A DNA stretch of 64,000 nt from Acinetobacter sp. XH1741 (GTDB lineage: Bacteria; Pseudomonadota; Gammaproteobacteria; Pseudomonadales; Moraxellaceae). Of this stretch, positions 37,183 to 46,293 are shown piece by piece (position 1 is the stretch's first letter; each line of letters opens with the position of its first letter). Location of the stretch: positions 620,001 through 684,000 of the forward strand of contig NZ_CP157428.1 of the NCBI RefSeq assembly GCF_041021895.1, written 5' to 3'. The notes below the pieces were generated by a model. That model did not search any database and had not been told where the DNA came from. It saw nothing but the letters and a program-made list of their open reading frames with translations. A program made the position numbers and the translations under genes.

Positions 37183-37563
37183 ATGGGCCTATCTCAAAAA
37201 CAAATTGCGGTAAGGTTTTTAGAGCTTGCCGCAGCAGGCGAAGTTGATGAAGCCTATAGCAATTACCCAGCACCCAACTTCAAGCATCACAATCCTTATT
37301 ATGCAGGCGATGCGATTTCTTTGAAGGAAGGAATGCGTGAAAGTGCGGCTGAAAATCCTAATAAAGTTTTTGATGTTCAGCATGTGATTGAAGATGGTAC
37401 TTTAGTCGCTGTACATTCGAAACTTGAAATGCAAATGAACGGCAAAGCCACCATTGTGGCTGTGGTTCATATTTGCCGTTTTGAAAATGGAAAAATTGCT
37501 GAGCTTTGGGATATCGGGCAAATGCAGCCCGAACCGCTTGTGAATGAAAATGGCATGTTCTAA
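37183..37563 (+). CDS. NTF2-like (SnoaL-type) protein
   Basis: The 126-residue protein has the pattern of the SnoaL-like polyketide-cyclase/aldol-condensation group: FKHHNPYYAGDAISLKEGM, DGTLVAVHSKLEM, then VVHICRFENGKIAELWDIGQ. It forms a cone-shaped alpha+beta barrel in homologues; substrate unknown. TAGGAGA precedes the ATG. Confidence 0.85.
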   Translation: MGLSQKQIAVRFLELAAAGEVDEAYSNYPAPNFKHHNPYYAGDAISLKEGMRESAAENPNKVFDVQHVIEDGTLVAVHSKLEMQMNGKATIVAVVHICRFENGKIAELWDIGQMQPEPLVNENGMF

Positions 37564-37564
37564 T

Positions 37565-37593
37565 AAAAAGCCCGAACACTTTCGGGCTTTTTT
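37565..37593. terminator. Bidirectional terminator
   Basis: AAAAAGCCCGAA, loop CAC, TTCGGGCTTTTT is a perfect 12-bp stem between the convergent NTF2-like and TonB-receptor genes. Confidence 0.95.
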
Positions 37594-37607
37594 ATTTTAG
37601 AGATGAA

Positions 37608-39698
37608 TTAAAACTTCCACTGAGCCGAAATTGAGGCATTTAATGGTTCACCCGGTTGAATCCATAAATCGCTATAGCTCGAGACATAGTAAGTTTTATC
37701 AAACAGGTTGTTTACATTCAGCTGATAGCGTAAGCGGTCAGATGGCGCATAGTAAGCATTTAAGTTCACGAGGGTATAGCTTGGTAAATTAAAGCCATTA
37801 TCAAGGTTATGTCCACTACGCTCGCCCACATAGGTAAGATTGGCGCCTACACCTGCTTTTCTTGCACCTTCTTGTAGAAACTCATAATTGGTGCTTATTG
37901 CACCTTGGTGTTTTGGCACATTGCTCAGACGAGCACCTTTTGCCAAGTCTTGGTCTTTTTCAATTTGAGCATCGGTATAACTATAGTTGGCATTGATGAA
38001 CCAACGGTCATTGATCTGGCTATTTAAGTCAAACTCAATTCCTTTACTGCTCACTTCGCCTGCTGCGGTTTGAAAGTTGCTGTCGATTGGGTCTGTTGTG
38101 AGTACATTTCGCTTTTTCATTTTAAACAAAGCGAGACTCAGCACACTTTGGTCATTCATTTTATATTTAGTACCAATCTCATAGCTTTCACCTTTTTCAG
38201 GAGCAAAAGTCTGACCATTTCGGTTCATACCACTATTCATGGCGAATGAGCGACCATAGTTGCTATAAAACGCCCATTGGTCAGAGGCTTTAAAATTTAC
38301 TCCGAAACGTGGACTATTTTGATGAAGTGTCTGGTTGCTTTCAGTCTGAGTCAGGTGATTTTTAAAGTCTTGTTCGACCTGATCAAAACGGTTGCCGAAT
38401 AACACGCTCCACTGGTCATTAAAGAATATCTGGTCTTGTACATTAAGCGCAAAGTAACGCTGCTGTTCTTTGGTGTTGGTAAATGGGGCTAGGTTTGGTA
38501 AATATTTGCCGTATTCAGGCTGGTAAATATCAATTATGTTTGGTGAACTTGTGCTGTGATTACGACGAAGCTGGTTTTGCTGATAGTCAAGTTGACCAAG
38601 TTCGGTTGAAAGTAAAATTTCATGGCGAGCCCACGACGTATCAACCTTGCCAAGTAACTCTGTCTGAGCCAGAACATCTTCACTCGTATAATCACGATAG
38701 CGGCGTTGACGCTCTAAAGTACGTCCATCGGCTTGCATACGCCGTGGTTCGGTTGCAAAGCCGACCATTTTGGCGTCTTTATAACTAACCGCACTATTTA
38801 GCTTCCAGTCAGGGTTAAATTCGTGACTCAGACGTAATTGGTAAAAGTAATCTTTTATTTTCAAATCACCATCGTCAGGTTCACCTGTAAAGGTTTTCGG
38901 GTCCATCACAAACTGATGATTGACTGTGCTTACACCACGGTCAAAGGTTCCTTTGTGCTCTGTAAATTCACTATCAAAATCGAGTTGCGTTTGGTCTGAA
39001 ATTTTCCATGTAAGCTGTGGTGAAAAGAACCAGCGTTCACTACTGACATGATCACGAAAGCTTTGATTATCTTCATGAGCCACTGCTACACGATAGGCCA
39101 GTTCATCGTTAATAGGCGCGGTATGCTCTAGACTAATTCGATATTGTTCTTGGGTATTGGCACGCAGGTTAAGTTCACTTTCGCTTTCCCATTGTGGTTT
39201 TTTACTGTTGAGGTTAAGCAACCCCCCTGTTTCGCCGCGGCCATATAGCGCAGCCATCGGCCCTTTTAAAAACTCTAAAGATTCAATGTTTACTACATCT
39301 TTTGGAGCACTGATCCCTCGGTTGACACTCAAGCCGTTACGGATCATAGAGGCACCTAAGTTGGGGTCGGTACTAAAACCACGGAAAGAGTAGTTATCCC
39401 AAAAACCGCCACCAAAACTGTTTTGATGAAAAACCCCACTCACCAAGCTTAATGCGTCATCAATCCGCTGTACGTCTTGTTGTTCCATCATTTGTTTAGA
39501 AACATAAGCACGATTAAAAGGGACATCTAAAACATCGTGAGAAAATTTAGTCGCCGAGCTATTTTGGCTCACATCTTCTTGGGTGCTTTCAGCCTGAACG
39601 CGTATGGTCTCAAGTACCGTTGACGTTTCTTCTGCCCAAGTAAATGTTGATATAAATGATAGACCTAACGAAGACAACAATCCTAATTTGTGTTGCAT
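37608..39698 (-). CDS. TonB-dependent outer membrane receptor
   Basis: The 696-residue protein has a signal peptide (about 1-22), an N-terminal TonB-box-like ETIRVQAES, a plug domain (about 50-165, with RIDDALSLVSGVFHQNSFGG and MAALYGRGETGG) and a beta barrel ending in an aromatic residue (SISAQWKF). The plug and C-terminal NLFDKTYYVSSYSDLWIQPG are typical of siderophore receptors of the FhuA/FpvA type. A metal-regulator-like palindrome lies just upstream. The substrate is unknown. It is divergent from the DUF1624 gene. Confidence 0.9.
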   Translation of the reverse strand: MQHKLGLLSSLGLSFISTFTWAEETSTVLETIRVQAESTQEDVSQNSSATKFSHDVLDVPFNRAYVSKQMMEQQDVQRIDDALSLVSGVFHQNSFGGGFWDNYSFRGFSTDPNLGASMIRNGLSVNRGISAPKDVVNIESLEFLKGPMAALYGRGETGGLLNLNSKKPQWESESELNLRANTQEQYRISLEHTAPINDELAYRVAVAHEDNQSFRDHVSSERWFFSPQLTWKISDQTQLDFDSEFTEHKGTFDRGVSTVNHQFVMDPKTFTGEPDDGDLKIKDYFYQLRLSHEFNPDWKLNSAVSYKDAKMVGFATEPRRMQADGRTLERQRRYRDYTSEDVLAQTELLGKVDTSWARHEILLSTELGQLDYQQNQLRRNHSTSSPNIIDIYQPEYGKYLPNLAPFTNTKEQQRYFALNVQDQIFFNDQWSVLFGNRFDQVEQDFKNHLTQTESNQTLHQNSPRFGVNFKASDQWAFYSNYGRSFAMNSGMNRNGQTFAPEKGESYEIGTKYKMNDQSVLSLALFKMKKRNVLTTDPIDSNFQTAAGEVSSKGIEFDLNSQINDRWFINANYSYTDAQIEKDQDLAKGARLSNVPKHQGAISTNYEFLQEGARKAGVGANLTYVGERSGHNLDNGFNLPSYTLVNLNAYYAPSDRLRYQLNVNNLFDKTYYVSSYSDLWIQPGEPLNASISAQWKF

Positions 39699-39729
39699 AA
39701 ATAATCAGCCATGAAAGACAAAAGAATCA

Positions 39730-39755
39730 TAATGTAATAGTATAACGTTACATTA
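39730..39755. promoter_or_regulatory. Palindromic metal-regulator-like site between the receptor and DUF1624 genes
   Basis: TAATGTAA (39730-39737) and TTACATTA (39748-39755) are perfect arms. Inside, GTAATAGTATAAC (39734-39746) matches the proteobacterial Zur core GTTATA-N-TATAAC at all but one position. The site overlaps a TATACT -10-like element on the minus strand, 36 bp before the receptor ATG. Fur is the competing reading. Confidence 0.5.
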
Positions 39756-39772
39756 TTTTATTGATTACCGCC

Positions 39773-40918
39773 ATGTCTATAGAAAAAAATATTGAACGTT
39801 TACAGTCGATTGATGCATTGCGTGGTTTAGTCATCATGATTATGTTGCTCGACCATGTAAGAGAAACTTTCTATTTACATAAACAGGTTACCGACCCAAT
39901 GGACGTAACAGTAACAGAACCAGCATTATTTGGCAGTCGGTTATTGGCACATATTTGCGCTCCGGTTTTTGTACTTTTAACGGGTATCTCTGCTTTTTTA
40001 TTTCAATCAAAAAAACAAGACTTACGACAAACGCGCGCTTTTCTATTAAAACGTGGCTTATTTTTGATTGTGCTAGAGCTTACCTTTGTGAATTTTGCAT
40101 GGACAGCCACTTTTCCACCCGAAGTCATTTATTTACAGGTAATTTGGGCGATCGGTATTAGCATGGTGGTGCTAGCTTGCTGTGTAAGTTTGCCTTTGCC
40201 AGTCCTTGCTGGGGTAGCGTTAATCATTATTTTTGGGCATAACTTGCTAGATTCTGTGCACTTCTCACAAGGTTTTCTACAAAATATATGGTTCGTTTTA
40301 CATGAACGTGGCTGGCTTGAGTTTGCTGGTATTAAGCTTCGTACAAGCTATCCGGTTTTACCTTGGATAGGGGTAATTTTATTAGGCTACGTTTTAGGCC
40401 AGTTGTTTAGTTCTAAATATACAGCAAAGCAAAGAAGCCGCGCTTTAGTCAGTCTTGGTTTAGCAAGTATCGGGTTGTTTATTTTACTGCGTTTTATCAA
40501 CGTCTATGGTGACCAGCCTTGGCAGCATTTTGAGTCATTACAACTGAGCCTCATGAGCTTTTTTAACCTCACCAAGTATCCGCCGTCTTTATTGTTTATT
40601 TTGCTGAATATTGGAATTGGCTTACTTGTGTTGGTTGCTTTTGAACGGATGCAGCAATATTCATTTCTAAAACCATTGGTCGTGTTTGGCTCGGTGCCGA
40701 TGTTCTTTTATTTACTGCACTTATATGTGCTGAAACTGATTTATGTGTTTGCGTTAAGTGTATGGGGAGCTAACTATGGAAGTTATTTGTCGGTCAACCA
40801 TGTATGGATGCTGTGGCTAATCACGATTGTACTGTCTTTTGCACTCTATCCAGCAGTTAAATGGTTCTCGAAATTCAAACATCAAAATAAACATATTTCG
40901 ATTTTAAAATATTTCTAA
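39773..40918 (+). CDS. DUF1624 / heparan-alpha-glucosaminide N-acetyltransferase-like membrane protein
   Basis: The 381-residue protein has about ten hydrophobic segments and the family signature RLQSIDALRGLVIMIMLLDHVR at the N-terminus, with ALRG and the Asp/His pair (LDHVR). It resembles the acyltransferase_3/HGSNAT group, which transfers acyl groups across membranes. The substrate is unknown. It shares a divergent promoter region with the TonB receptor, and ATG 39773 was preferred over a TTG four codons upstream. Confidence 0.82.
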   Translation: MSIEKNIERLQSIDALRGLVIMIMLLDHVRETFYLHKQVTDPMDVTVTEPALFGSRLLAHICAPVFVLLTGISAFLFQSKKQDLRQTRAFLLKRGLFLIVLELTFVNFAWTATFPPEVIYLQVIWAIGISMVVLACCVSLPLPVLAGVALIIIFGHNLLDSVHFSQGFLQNIWFVLHERGWLEFAGIKLRTSYPVLPWIGVILLGYVLGQLFSSKYTAKQRSRALVSLGLASIGLFILLRFINVYGDQPWQHFESLQLSLMSFFNLTKYPPSLLFILLNIGIGLLVLVAFERMQQYSFLKPLVVFGSVPMFFYLLHLYVLKLIYVFALSVWGANYGSYLSVNHVWMLWLITIVLSFALYPAVKWFSKFKHQNKHISILKYF

Positions 40919-40931
40919 TGTTCAAAACATG

Positions 40932-40963
40932 AGTAAAGCGAGTTTAAGAATACTCGCTTTACT
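40932..40963. terminator. Convergent hairpin after the DUF1624 gene
   Basis: AGTAAAGCGAGT (40932-40943) pairs with ACTCGCTTTACT (40952-40963). It overlaps the stop of the convergent dadR gene; the T-run is short. Confidence 0.55.
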
Positions 40964-41426
40964 TGCTTACATCTAAATACAGAGTTTCTTTCACTTCTTC
41001 CATAACCACATAACTGTGTGAGGATGCCGAAGCGGGGAGTTTCTTTAAAAGATCTCCCAATAAGCGGCGATATGCGCTCATTTCTTTTAAACGGGCTTTT
41101 ACAAGGTAGTCAAATTCACCTGAAATAAGGTGACATTCAAGCACTTCAGGAATCTCAACCAAGTCTCTGGCGACTTGGTCAAATACATCGCCTGATTTGG
41201 CAGATAACTTAATTTCTAAAAAGACGAGAAGGTTACGGTCTACGTAAGCTGGGTTTAGACGGGCGTAATAACCCATGATAATGCCATCGCGCTCAAGGCG
41301 TTTTACACGCTCTGAACAGGGGGTGGTAGAGAGGTTGACTCTCGATGCCAATTCACTAATCGCAATTCGTCCTTCACGCTGCAAAATGTCCAGAATCATG
41401 CGATCTATACGATCTAAGGGGCGCAT
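40959..41426 (-). CDS. dadR: Lrp/AsnC-family regulator of D-amino acid catabolism
   Basis: The 155-residue protein has an N-terminal helix-turn-helix (ISELASRVNLSTTPCSERVK, about 22-41) and a C-terminal RAM effector domain (LISGEFDYLVKARLKEM). It is divergent from dadA, so it is probably the alanine-responsive activator (DadR/BkdR type) of the dadA-alr-ridA-cycA operon. A TCTCGCGAGA palindrome lies 25 bp before its ATG. Confidence 0.88.
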   Translation of the reverse strand: MRPLDRIDRMILDILQREGRIAISELASRVNLSTTPCSERVKRLERDGIIMGYYARLNPAYVDRNLLVFLEIKLSAKSGDVFDQVARDLVEIPEVLECHLISGEFDYLVKARLKEMSAYRRLLGDLLKKLPASASSHSYVVMEEVKETLYLDVSK

Positions 41427-41450
41427 AGATATTTCCTCTTTTTTTTAAAT

Positions 41451-41460
41451 TCTCGCGAGA
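41451..41460. promoter_or_regulatory. Palindrome between dadR and dadA
   Basis: TCTCGCGAGA is a perfect 10-bp palindrome in the 136-bp divergent region, about 100 bp before dadA. It may be part of a DadR site or a promoter element; there is no direct evidence. Confidence 0.35.
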
Positions 41461-41562
41461 AAAACATAAATTTACCTAGATTATACCCTGAAAAACAGTG
41501 AAATAAACTATTGAAGCAGAAATATACTAGTGAAATAAACTGGTGTGCGTGAGGGAATGGAA

Positions 41563-42828
41563 ATGCGCGTAATTGTTTTAGGTAGCGGCGTTATTGGAGT
41601 GGCAAGTGCCTATTATCTAGCTCAACAAGGAGCTGAGGTTACTGTTCTCGATCGTCAGTCAGGTCCTGCTGAAGAGACAAGTTTTGGTAACGCAGGGCAA
41701 ATTTCGCCTGGGTATTCGACCCCTTGGGCAGCACCAGGAATTCCTTTTAAAGCTGTGAAGTGGATGTTCCAACACCATGCACCGCTTGCCATTAATTTAG
41801 ATGGCAGCATGTGGCAATTACAGTGGATGGCACAAATGCTGAAAAACTGTAATCCACAAAGTTATGCTGTAAACAAAGAACGTATGATGCGTGTGGCTGA
41901 ATACAGCCGTGACTGCTTACGTGAACTTAGAAAAGACACAGGTATTCATTACGAAAACCGTGCTAAAGGCACGTTGCAGTTATTCCGTAAAGAAGCACAA
42001 ATGGAAGCGGTTCAACGCGACATTAGTGTGCTACAAGAGTGCGGCGTAAGCTACGAATTATTAAATGGCAATGAGCTTGGTCGTGTAGAACCTGCTTTGG
42101 CAAATGCACAAGATAAATTGGTGGGTGGTTTACATTTACCAAATGACGAAACAGGTGACTGTTATTTATTTACCAATGCTTTAGCACAAATTGCTAAAGA
42201 GTTGGGTGTTAACTTCCAGTTCAACCAGAACGTAGAAAAATTGATTGTTGAAGGCGATCAAATTAAGGGCGTTCAGGTCAATGGTAAGGTCTTAACCGCA
42301 GATCGTTATGTTTTAGCGTTTGGTAGCTATTCACGTGATTTCTTGAAACCACTTGATCTACAGTTACCTGTATATCCTGTGAAAGGGTACTCGTTGACGA
42401 TTCCTATTGTTGACCCAGCTTTTGCTCCGCAATCTACAGTGCTTGATGAAACCTACAAAATTGCGATTACTCGTTTTGACCAACGTATTCGCGTAGGTGG
42501 GATGGCAGAGTTAAGCGGCTTTAACTTAGGTCTAAACGAAGATCGCCGTGCAACCTTGCAAATGGTGACTCAGGACTTGTTCCCGGGTGGTGATATGGCG
42601 CAGGCGTCTTTCTGGACTGGTTTACGTCCAATGACTCCAGACAGTACTCCAATTATTGGTGCGACTCGCTTTAAAAATCTGTTCTTGAATACAGGTCACG
42701 GGACTTTAGGTTGGACCATGGCGTGTGGTTCAGGAAAATTAATCAGTGACATCGTATTGAATCATAAGACTGATATCAGTACCGATGGTCTTTCAATTCA
42801 GCGTTATTCACACGCGCACGCGGCATAA
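41563..42828 (+). CDS. dadA: D-amino acid dehydrogenase (small subunit type)
   Basis: The 421-residue FAD enzyme oxidises D-alanine and other D-amino acids to keto acids, giving electrons to the respiratory chain. [20 protein letters not shown] is the N-terminal dinucleotide-binding fold, and [17 protein letters not shown] and [17 protein letters not shown] are C-terminal FAD motifs. I chose ATG 41563, 6 nt after GAGGGA; another ATG at 41557 would touch it. E. coli DadA has 432 aa. It leads the operon with alr and ridA. Confidence 0.96.
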   Translation: MRVIVLGSGVIGVASAYYLAQQGAEVTVLDRQSGPAEETSFGNAGQISPGYSTPWAAPGIPFKAVKWMFQHHAPLAINLDGSMWQLQWMAQMLKNCNPQSYAVNKERMMRVAEYSRDCLRELRKDTGIHYENRAKGTLQLFRKEAQMEAVQRDISVLQECGVSYELLNGNELGRVEPALANAQDKLVGGLHLPNDETGDCYLFTNALAQIAKELGVNFQFNQNVEKLIVEGDQIKGVQVNGKVLTADRYVLAFGSYSRDFLKPLDLQLPVYPVKGYSLTIPIVDPAFAPQSTVLDETYKIAITRFDQRIRVGGMAELSGFNLGLNEDRRATLQMVTQDLFPGGDMAQASFWTGLRPMTPDSTPIIGATRFKNLFLNTGHGTLGWTMACGSGKLISDIVLNHKTDISTDGLSIQRYSHAHAA

Positions 42829-42848
42829 CGGACGTTAGGAAATTCATC

Positions 42849-43952
42849 ATGCCTCGTCCTATTACCGCAGTGATCCACCGTCAAGCCTTACAAAATAACT
42901 TGGCGGTGGTACGCAAGGCTATGCCAAACAGTAAGGTCTTTGCCGTTGTAAAAGCCAATGCTTATGGACATGGAATTGAACGTGTTTATGAAGCATTTAA
43001 AGCGGCAGATGGTTTTGCCTTACTTGATCTTGATGAAGCAAAACGAATTCGTGCTCTAGGTTGGACAGGTCCAATTTTATTGCTTGAAGGGATTTTTTCT
43101 CCTCAAGACTTATTTGATTGTGTGCAGTATCAACTTAGTTTCACCATTCATAGTGAAGTGCAAATTGAGTGGGTAGAAAAGCATCCTTATGCAGCCCAAT
43201 TTGATGTTTTCTTAAAAATGAACAGTGGTATGAACCGTCTTGGTTTTAAACCCCAAAACTATGTTCAGGCTTGGGAACGTTTAAATAACTTGGCAAATGT
43301 GTCTAAGATTACGCACATGACGCATTTTTCAGATGCAGATGCCGATCGTTTTGGGCAGCAGGGTATTGATTATCAAATTACTGCCTTTGAAGAAATTGTT
43401 AAGGATTTAACGGGTGAAAGATCGGTAAGTAATAGTGCGGCAATTCTGCGCTATCAAGACCAGCTCAAATCAGATTATGCACGTAGCGGCATTATGCTTT
43501 ATGGCAGCTCGCCAGACTACCCGACCCATAGTATTGCGGATTGGGGCTTACAACCGACCATGAGCTTACGCAGTGAAATTATTTCTGTTCAGCATTTGGA
43601 GCCGAATGAAAGCGTAGGTTATGGCTCAAACTTTGTCGCAGAGCAGCCCATGACGATTGGGGTTGTTGCTTGTGGCTATGCCGATGGTTATCAACGTATT
43701 TCACCAACAGGTACGCCTGTGTTAGTGGACTCTATTCGCACTCGTACAGTTGGCCGTGTCAGCATGGACATGTTGGCAGTCGATTTAACGGGCATTGAGA
43801 GTGCCAAAGTCGGCAGTGAAGTCGTACTTTGGGGTCAATCAAGTACAGGTGTCGTCTTACCTATTGATGATGTCGCAGTTACATCCGGTACGGTGGGTTA
43901 TGAACTGATGTGTGCTGTCACCGCCCGTGTTCAATTTATTAATCAGGTATAA
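42849..43952 (+). CDS. alr: Alanine racemase, catabolic
   Basis: The 367-residue PLP enzyme interconverts L- and D-alanine. The PLP lysine is Lys35 in VVKANAYGHG, and the second catalytic residue Tyr lies in SVGYGSNF (about 258). RTVGRVSMDMLAVDL is another conserved stretch. It lies 20 nt after dadA, so it likely supplies D-alanine for DadA and would be called dadX in Pseudomonas. TTAGGA is upstream. Confidence 0.95.
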   Translation: MPRPITAVIHRQALQNNLAVVRKAMPNSKVFAVVKANAYGHGIERVYEAFKAADGFALLDLDEAKRIRALGWTGPILLLEGIFSPQDLFDCVQYQLSFTIHSEVQIEWVEKHPYAAQFDVFLKMNSGMNRLGFKPQNYVQAWERLNNLANVSKITHMTHFSDADADRFGQQGIDYQITAFEEIVKDLTGERSVSNSAAILRYQDQLKSDYARSGIMLYGSSPDYPTHSIADWGLQPTMSLRSEIISVQHLEPNESVGYGSNFVAEQPMTIGVVACGYADGYQRISPTGTPVLVDSIRTRTVGRVSMDMLAVDLTGIESAKVGSEVVLWGQSSTGVVLPIDDVAVTSGTVGYELMCAVTARVQFINQV

Positions 43953-43962
43953 GGAAATTCGA

Positions 43963-44322
43963 ATGTCTAATTCAGATATACAAAAAATTAACACCAACGA
44001 AGTCATGAGCGCCGTGACTGTTTTTAACAAAGTAGTTTATTTGTCAGGTCAGGTACCTAAAAATACCGAGCAAGACGTGGCAGGCCAAACTCGTGAAATT
44101 CTTGCAACGATTGATGAACTTTTGGCATTAGCCAATACCGACAAATCTCGTTTGCTCTCTGCACAGCTTTATTTAAAAAATCTTTCTGACTTTTCAACTG
44201 TAAATGCAATTTGGGTTGATTGGTTAAAAGGGTGTGTTGCTCCATCGCGTGCCACAATTCAGGCCGATTTGGTTAATCCAGACTGGCTCATTGAAATTGC
44301 CGTGACGGCAGCACAAAAGTAA
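43963..44322 (+). CDS. ridA: RidA family reactive-intermediate deaminase
   Basis: The 119-residue protein belongs to the YjgF/YER057c/UK114 group, which hydrolyses reactive enamine/imine intermediates. The conserved Arg96 lies in VAPSRATIQADL; VVYLSGQVP and the N-terminal INTNEV are typical. AAGGAAA precedes ATG 43963. Downstream of dadA and alr it probably clears 2-aminoacrylate-like products of D-amino acid oxidation. A decayed second copy lies at 46004-46132. Confidence 0.88.
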   Translation: MSNSDIQKINTNEVMSAVTVFNKVVYLSGQVPKNTEQDVAGQTREILATIDELLALANTDKSRLLSAQLYLKNLSDFSTVNAIWVDWLKGCVAPSRATIQADLVNPDWLIEIAVTAAQK

Positions 44323-44404
44323 TTCGTTTTTACACCAAAAATGATGATGTATCTAACAGAAGGAAGATAGATACGGTTTAACCAGTCATTTTTTGGTGAA
44401 CAGA

Positions 44405-44461
44405 TTCAGTAACCTATGGCACACGGTTCGATTTTCGCCATAGGTTGCTGATCTTAACAAA
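44405..44461 (+). promoter_or_regulatory. Conserved hairpin leader of the first permease
   Basis: AACCTATGGC and GCCATAGGTT form a perfect 10-bp stem (about 44411-44446) around ACACGGTTCGATTTTC. A related element precedes the second permease (46208-46265), with the CAG-AACC...GGTTGCTG arms and the loop ACGGTTCG kept while the middle changed. Conservation between paralogues outside coding sequence suggests a function in the leader. Confidence 0.5.
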
Positions 44462-44484
44462 GGAATTCAAAAAGGAATTTTAAT

Positions 44485-45924
44485 ATGACAACGGCTCGTC
44501 ATTCAGATACGGAAAATTCTCCTGATCATCTGCAACGAAAACTGTCTAACCGTCATTTACAACTGATTGCTATTGGCGGTGCAATTGGAACTGGCCTATT
44601 TATGGGCTCAGGCAAAACTATCTCCCTCGCAGGCCCTTCAATTCTCTTTATTTATATGATTATTGGAGGCATGTTCTTTTTCTTGATGCGTGCAATGGGT
44701 GAGTTACTCCTTGCAAATCTGCATTACAAATCTTTTGTTGATATGGCTCATGACTTAATTGGTCCTTGGGCTGGTTACTATTTGGGCTGGACCTATTGGT
44801 TAGGTTGGGTGCTGGTCGGTATTGCGGACCTTTCAGCAGTCATTAACTATTTGAGTTTCTGGTTGCCCGATGGCGCAAGCTTTTCACCAACACAGCAGGC
44901 CATGATTAGTGCAGGCTGTGTATTGTTTGTGATGGGACTGAATTTACTGACAGTGCGTCTGTTTGGTGAAATTGAATTCTGGTTTGCACTCATTAAGATT
45001 CTGGCAATTATTGGCCTGATCGGAGTGGGTGGCTACATGATTTTCAGTCATTTCCAAGCTCCACAGGGCGCTATTGCAAGTATGAGTAACGTTTGGTCAC
45101 ATGGTGGTTTATTCCCGAAAGGTACAGAAGGCTTCTTGGCAGGATTCCAGATTGCTGTATTTGCTTTTGTCGGGGTTGAACTGGTAGGTACAACAGCTGC
45201 TGAAACCAAAGATCCAGAAAAGAACTTACCGAAAGCAATTAATGCAATTCCAGTACGTATTATTTTGTTCTATGTGTTGGCACTGTTTATTGTGATGTCA
45301 GTAACTCCTTGGGATCATATTCGTGCAGATAAAAGCCCGTTTGTTGAGTTATTCTTAAATGCGGGTATTCCAGTTTCTGCCATCATCATGAACTTGGTGG
45401 TGCTGTCTTCGGTCATGTCATCCATGAACAGTGGTGTGTTTTCAACCAGTCGTATGTTGTTTGGTTTATCAAAAGACGGTCAGGCGCCGAGTGCATTTGG
45501 CCGTTTATCAAAACGTGCAGTCCCTTCAAATGGTTTGATTTTCTCTTGTACTTTCATTATGGGCGGGGCAGTACTTCAGTACTTTGTGCCAAACACCATG
45601 GAAGCATTTACGTTAGCAAGTTCACTTTGTGTGATTCTATTCATTAGTGTTTGGAGTCTCATTATGGTGTGTTATTTACGCTATCGTAAATTACGTCCTG
45701 AATTACATGAAAAATCTACATTTAAAATGCCGGGTGGCATTTGGATGAGCTATGTGGTTTTGGCATTTATGCTTTTCACTTTAGTGATTTTGGCGCTAGA
45801 GCCAGATACTTTGAAAGCTTTATATGTCAGCCCGGTATGGTTAGTCATTTTAGGAGTTACTTATCATGTGCTCTATAAACCACGTATGAAAAAACTAGGA
45901 CGTGAACTCGTTAACGATCATTAA
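44485..45924 (+). CDS. cycA: Amino acid permease, D-alanine/D-serine/glycine type
   Basis: The 479-residue APC-family (AAT) transporter has 12 hydrophobic segments. LIAIGGAIGTGLFMGSGKTI is the helix-1 signature with the unwound GTGLFMGSG; GVELVGTTAAETKDPEKNLP is the family motif between helices 6 and 7. It has an AAGGAATTTT upstream. Following dadA-alr-ridA, D-alanine or glycine uptake is the natural role. It is the first of a tandem pair. Confidence 0.92.
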   Translation: MTTARHSDTENSPDHLQRKLSNRHLQLIAIGGAIGTGLFMGSGKTISLAGPSILFIYMIIGGMFFFLMRAMGELLLANLHYKSFVDMAHDLIGPWAGYYLGWTYWLGWVLVGIADLSAVINYLSFWLPDGASFSPTQQAMISAGCVLFVMGLNLLTVRLFGEIEFWFALIKILAIIGLIGVGGYMIFSHFQAPQGAIASMSNVWSHGGLFPKGTEGFLAGFQIAVFAFVGVELVGTTAAETKDPEKNLPKAINAIPVRIILFYVLALFIVMSVTPWDHIRADKSPFVELFLNAGIPVSAIIMNLVVLSSVMSSMNSGVFSTSRMLFGLSKDGQAPSAFGRLSKRAVPSNGLIFSCTFIMGGAVLQYFVPNTMEAFTLASSLCVILFISVWSLIMVCYLRYRKLRPELHEKSTFKMPGGIWMSYVVLAFMLFTLVILALEPDTLKALYVSPVWLVILGVTYHVLYKPRMKKLGRELVNDH

Positions 45925-45931
45925 GTTTTAT

Positions 45932-45964
45932 TAAAAAGCCAATCAATCATGATTGGCTTTTTTT
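45932..45964 (+). terminator. Terminator of the first permease
   Basis: AAAAAGCCAATC, AATCAT, GATTGGCTTTTT forms a stem 8 nt after the stop. Its core is the reverse complement of the terminator core after the second permease. Confidence 0.9.
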
Positions 45965-46003
45965 ATTTTCATCAGCTTTTTTATCGGAATAATGTTGTTT
46001 ATT

Positions 46004-46132
46004 TTTGAATCAATAGTGCAATTTGTGGGGTGCTAGAAAAGCACATCTAGCATTATCACATGCTACACTCCGGTTAATCTGGTGAATCGAGATTGGATAA
46101 TTAAAATTGCCGTGAAGGCATTACATAAATAA
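46004..46132 (+). pseudogene. Decayed 3' part of a second ridA copy
   Basis: The in-frame end LVNRDWIIKIAVKALHK (46079-46132, stop TAA) aligns with LVNPDWLIEIAVTAAQK at the end of ridA. Upstream, ATCACATGCTACAC aligns with ATCGCGTGCCACAA, and TGCAATTTGTGGG with TGCAATTTGGGTT, with a frame-shifting deletion between. The 5' half is gone. It lies between the two permeases exactly where ridA lies before the first. Confidence 0.85.
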
Positions 46133-46207
46133 TGTGACTTAAAAAATTAGGACAAAAGATTGATCAATTAAGGAAAAAATATACTTGAACATCTTGTCCT
46201 GAGGTAT

Positions 46208-46265
46208 AGACTCAGCAACCCACGATATACGGTTCGTTTTCTCCCTATAGGTTGCTGATTTAAAT
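46208..46265 (+). promoter_or_regulatory. Conserved hairpin leader of the second permease
   Basis: CAGCAACC...GGTTGCTG arms (46213-46258) enclose CACGATATACGGTTCGTTTTC, related to the first permease's leader. Compared with it, the outer stem is stronger and the inner stem weaker. Confidence 0.5.
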
Positions 46266-46293
46266 TAAGCAAAATATAAAAAGGACTTCTAAT

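Noticed and set aside
41545..41562. Alternative upstream starts of dadA (GTG 41545, ATG 41557)
   Set aside because: GAGGGA at 41551-41556 fits only the ATG at 41563, where the conserved dinucleotide-binding fold begins.
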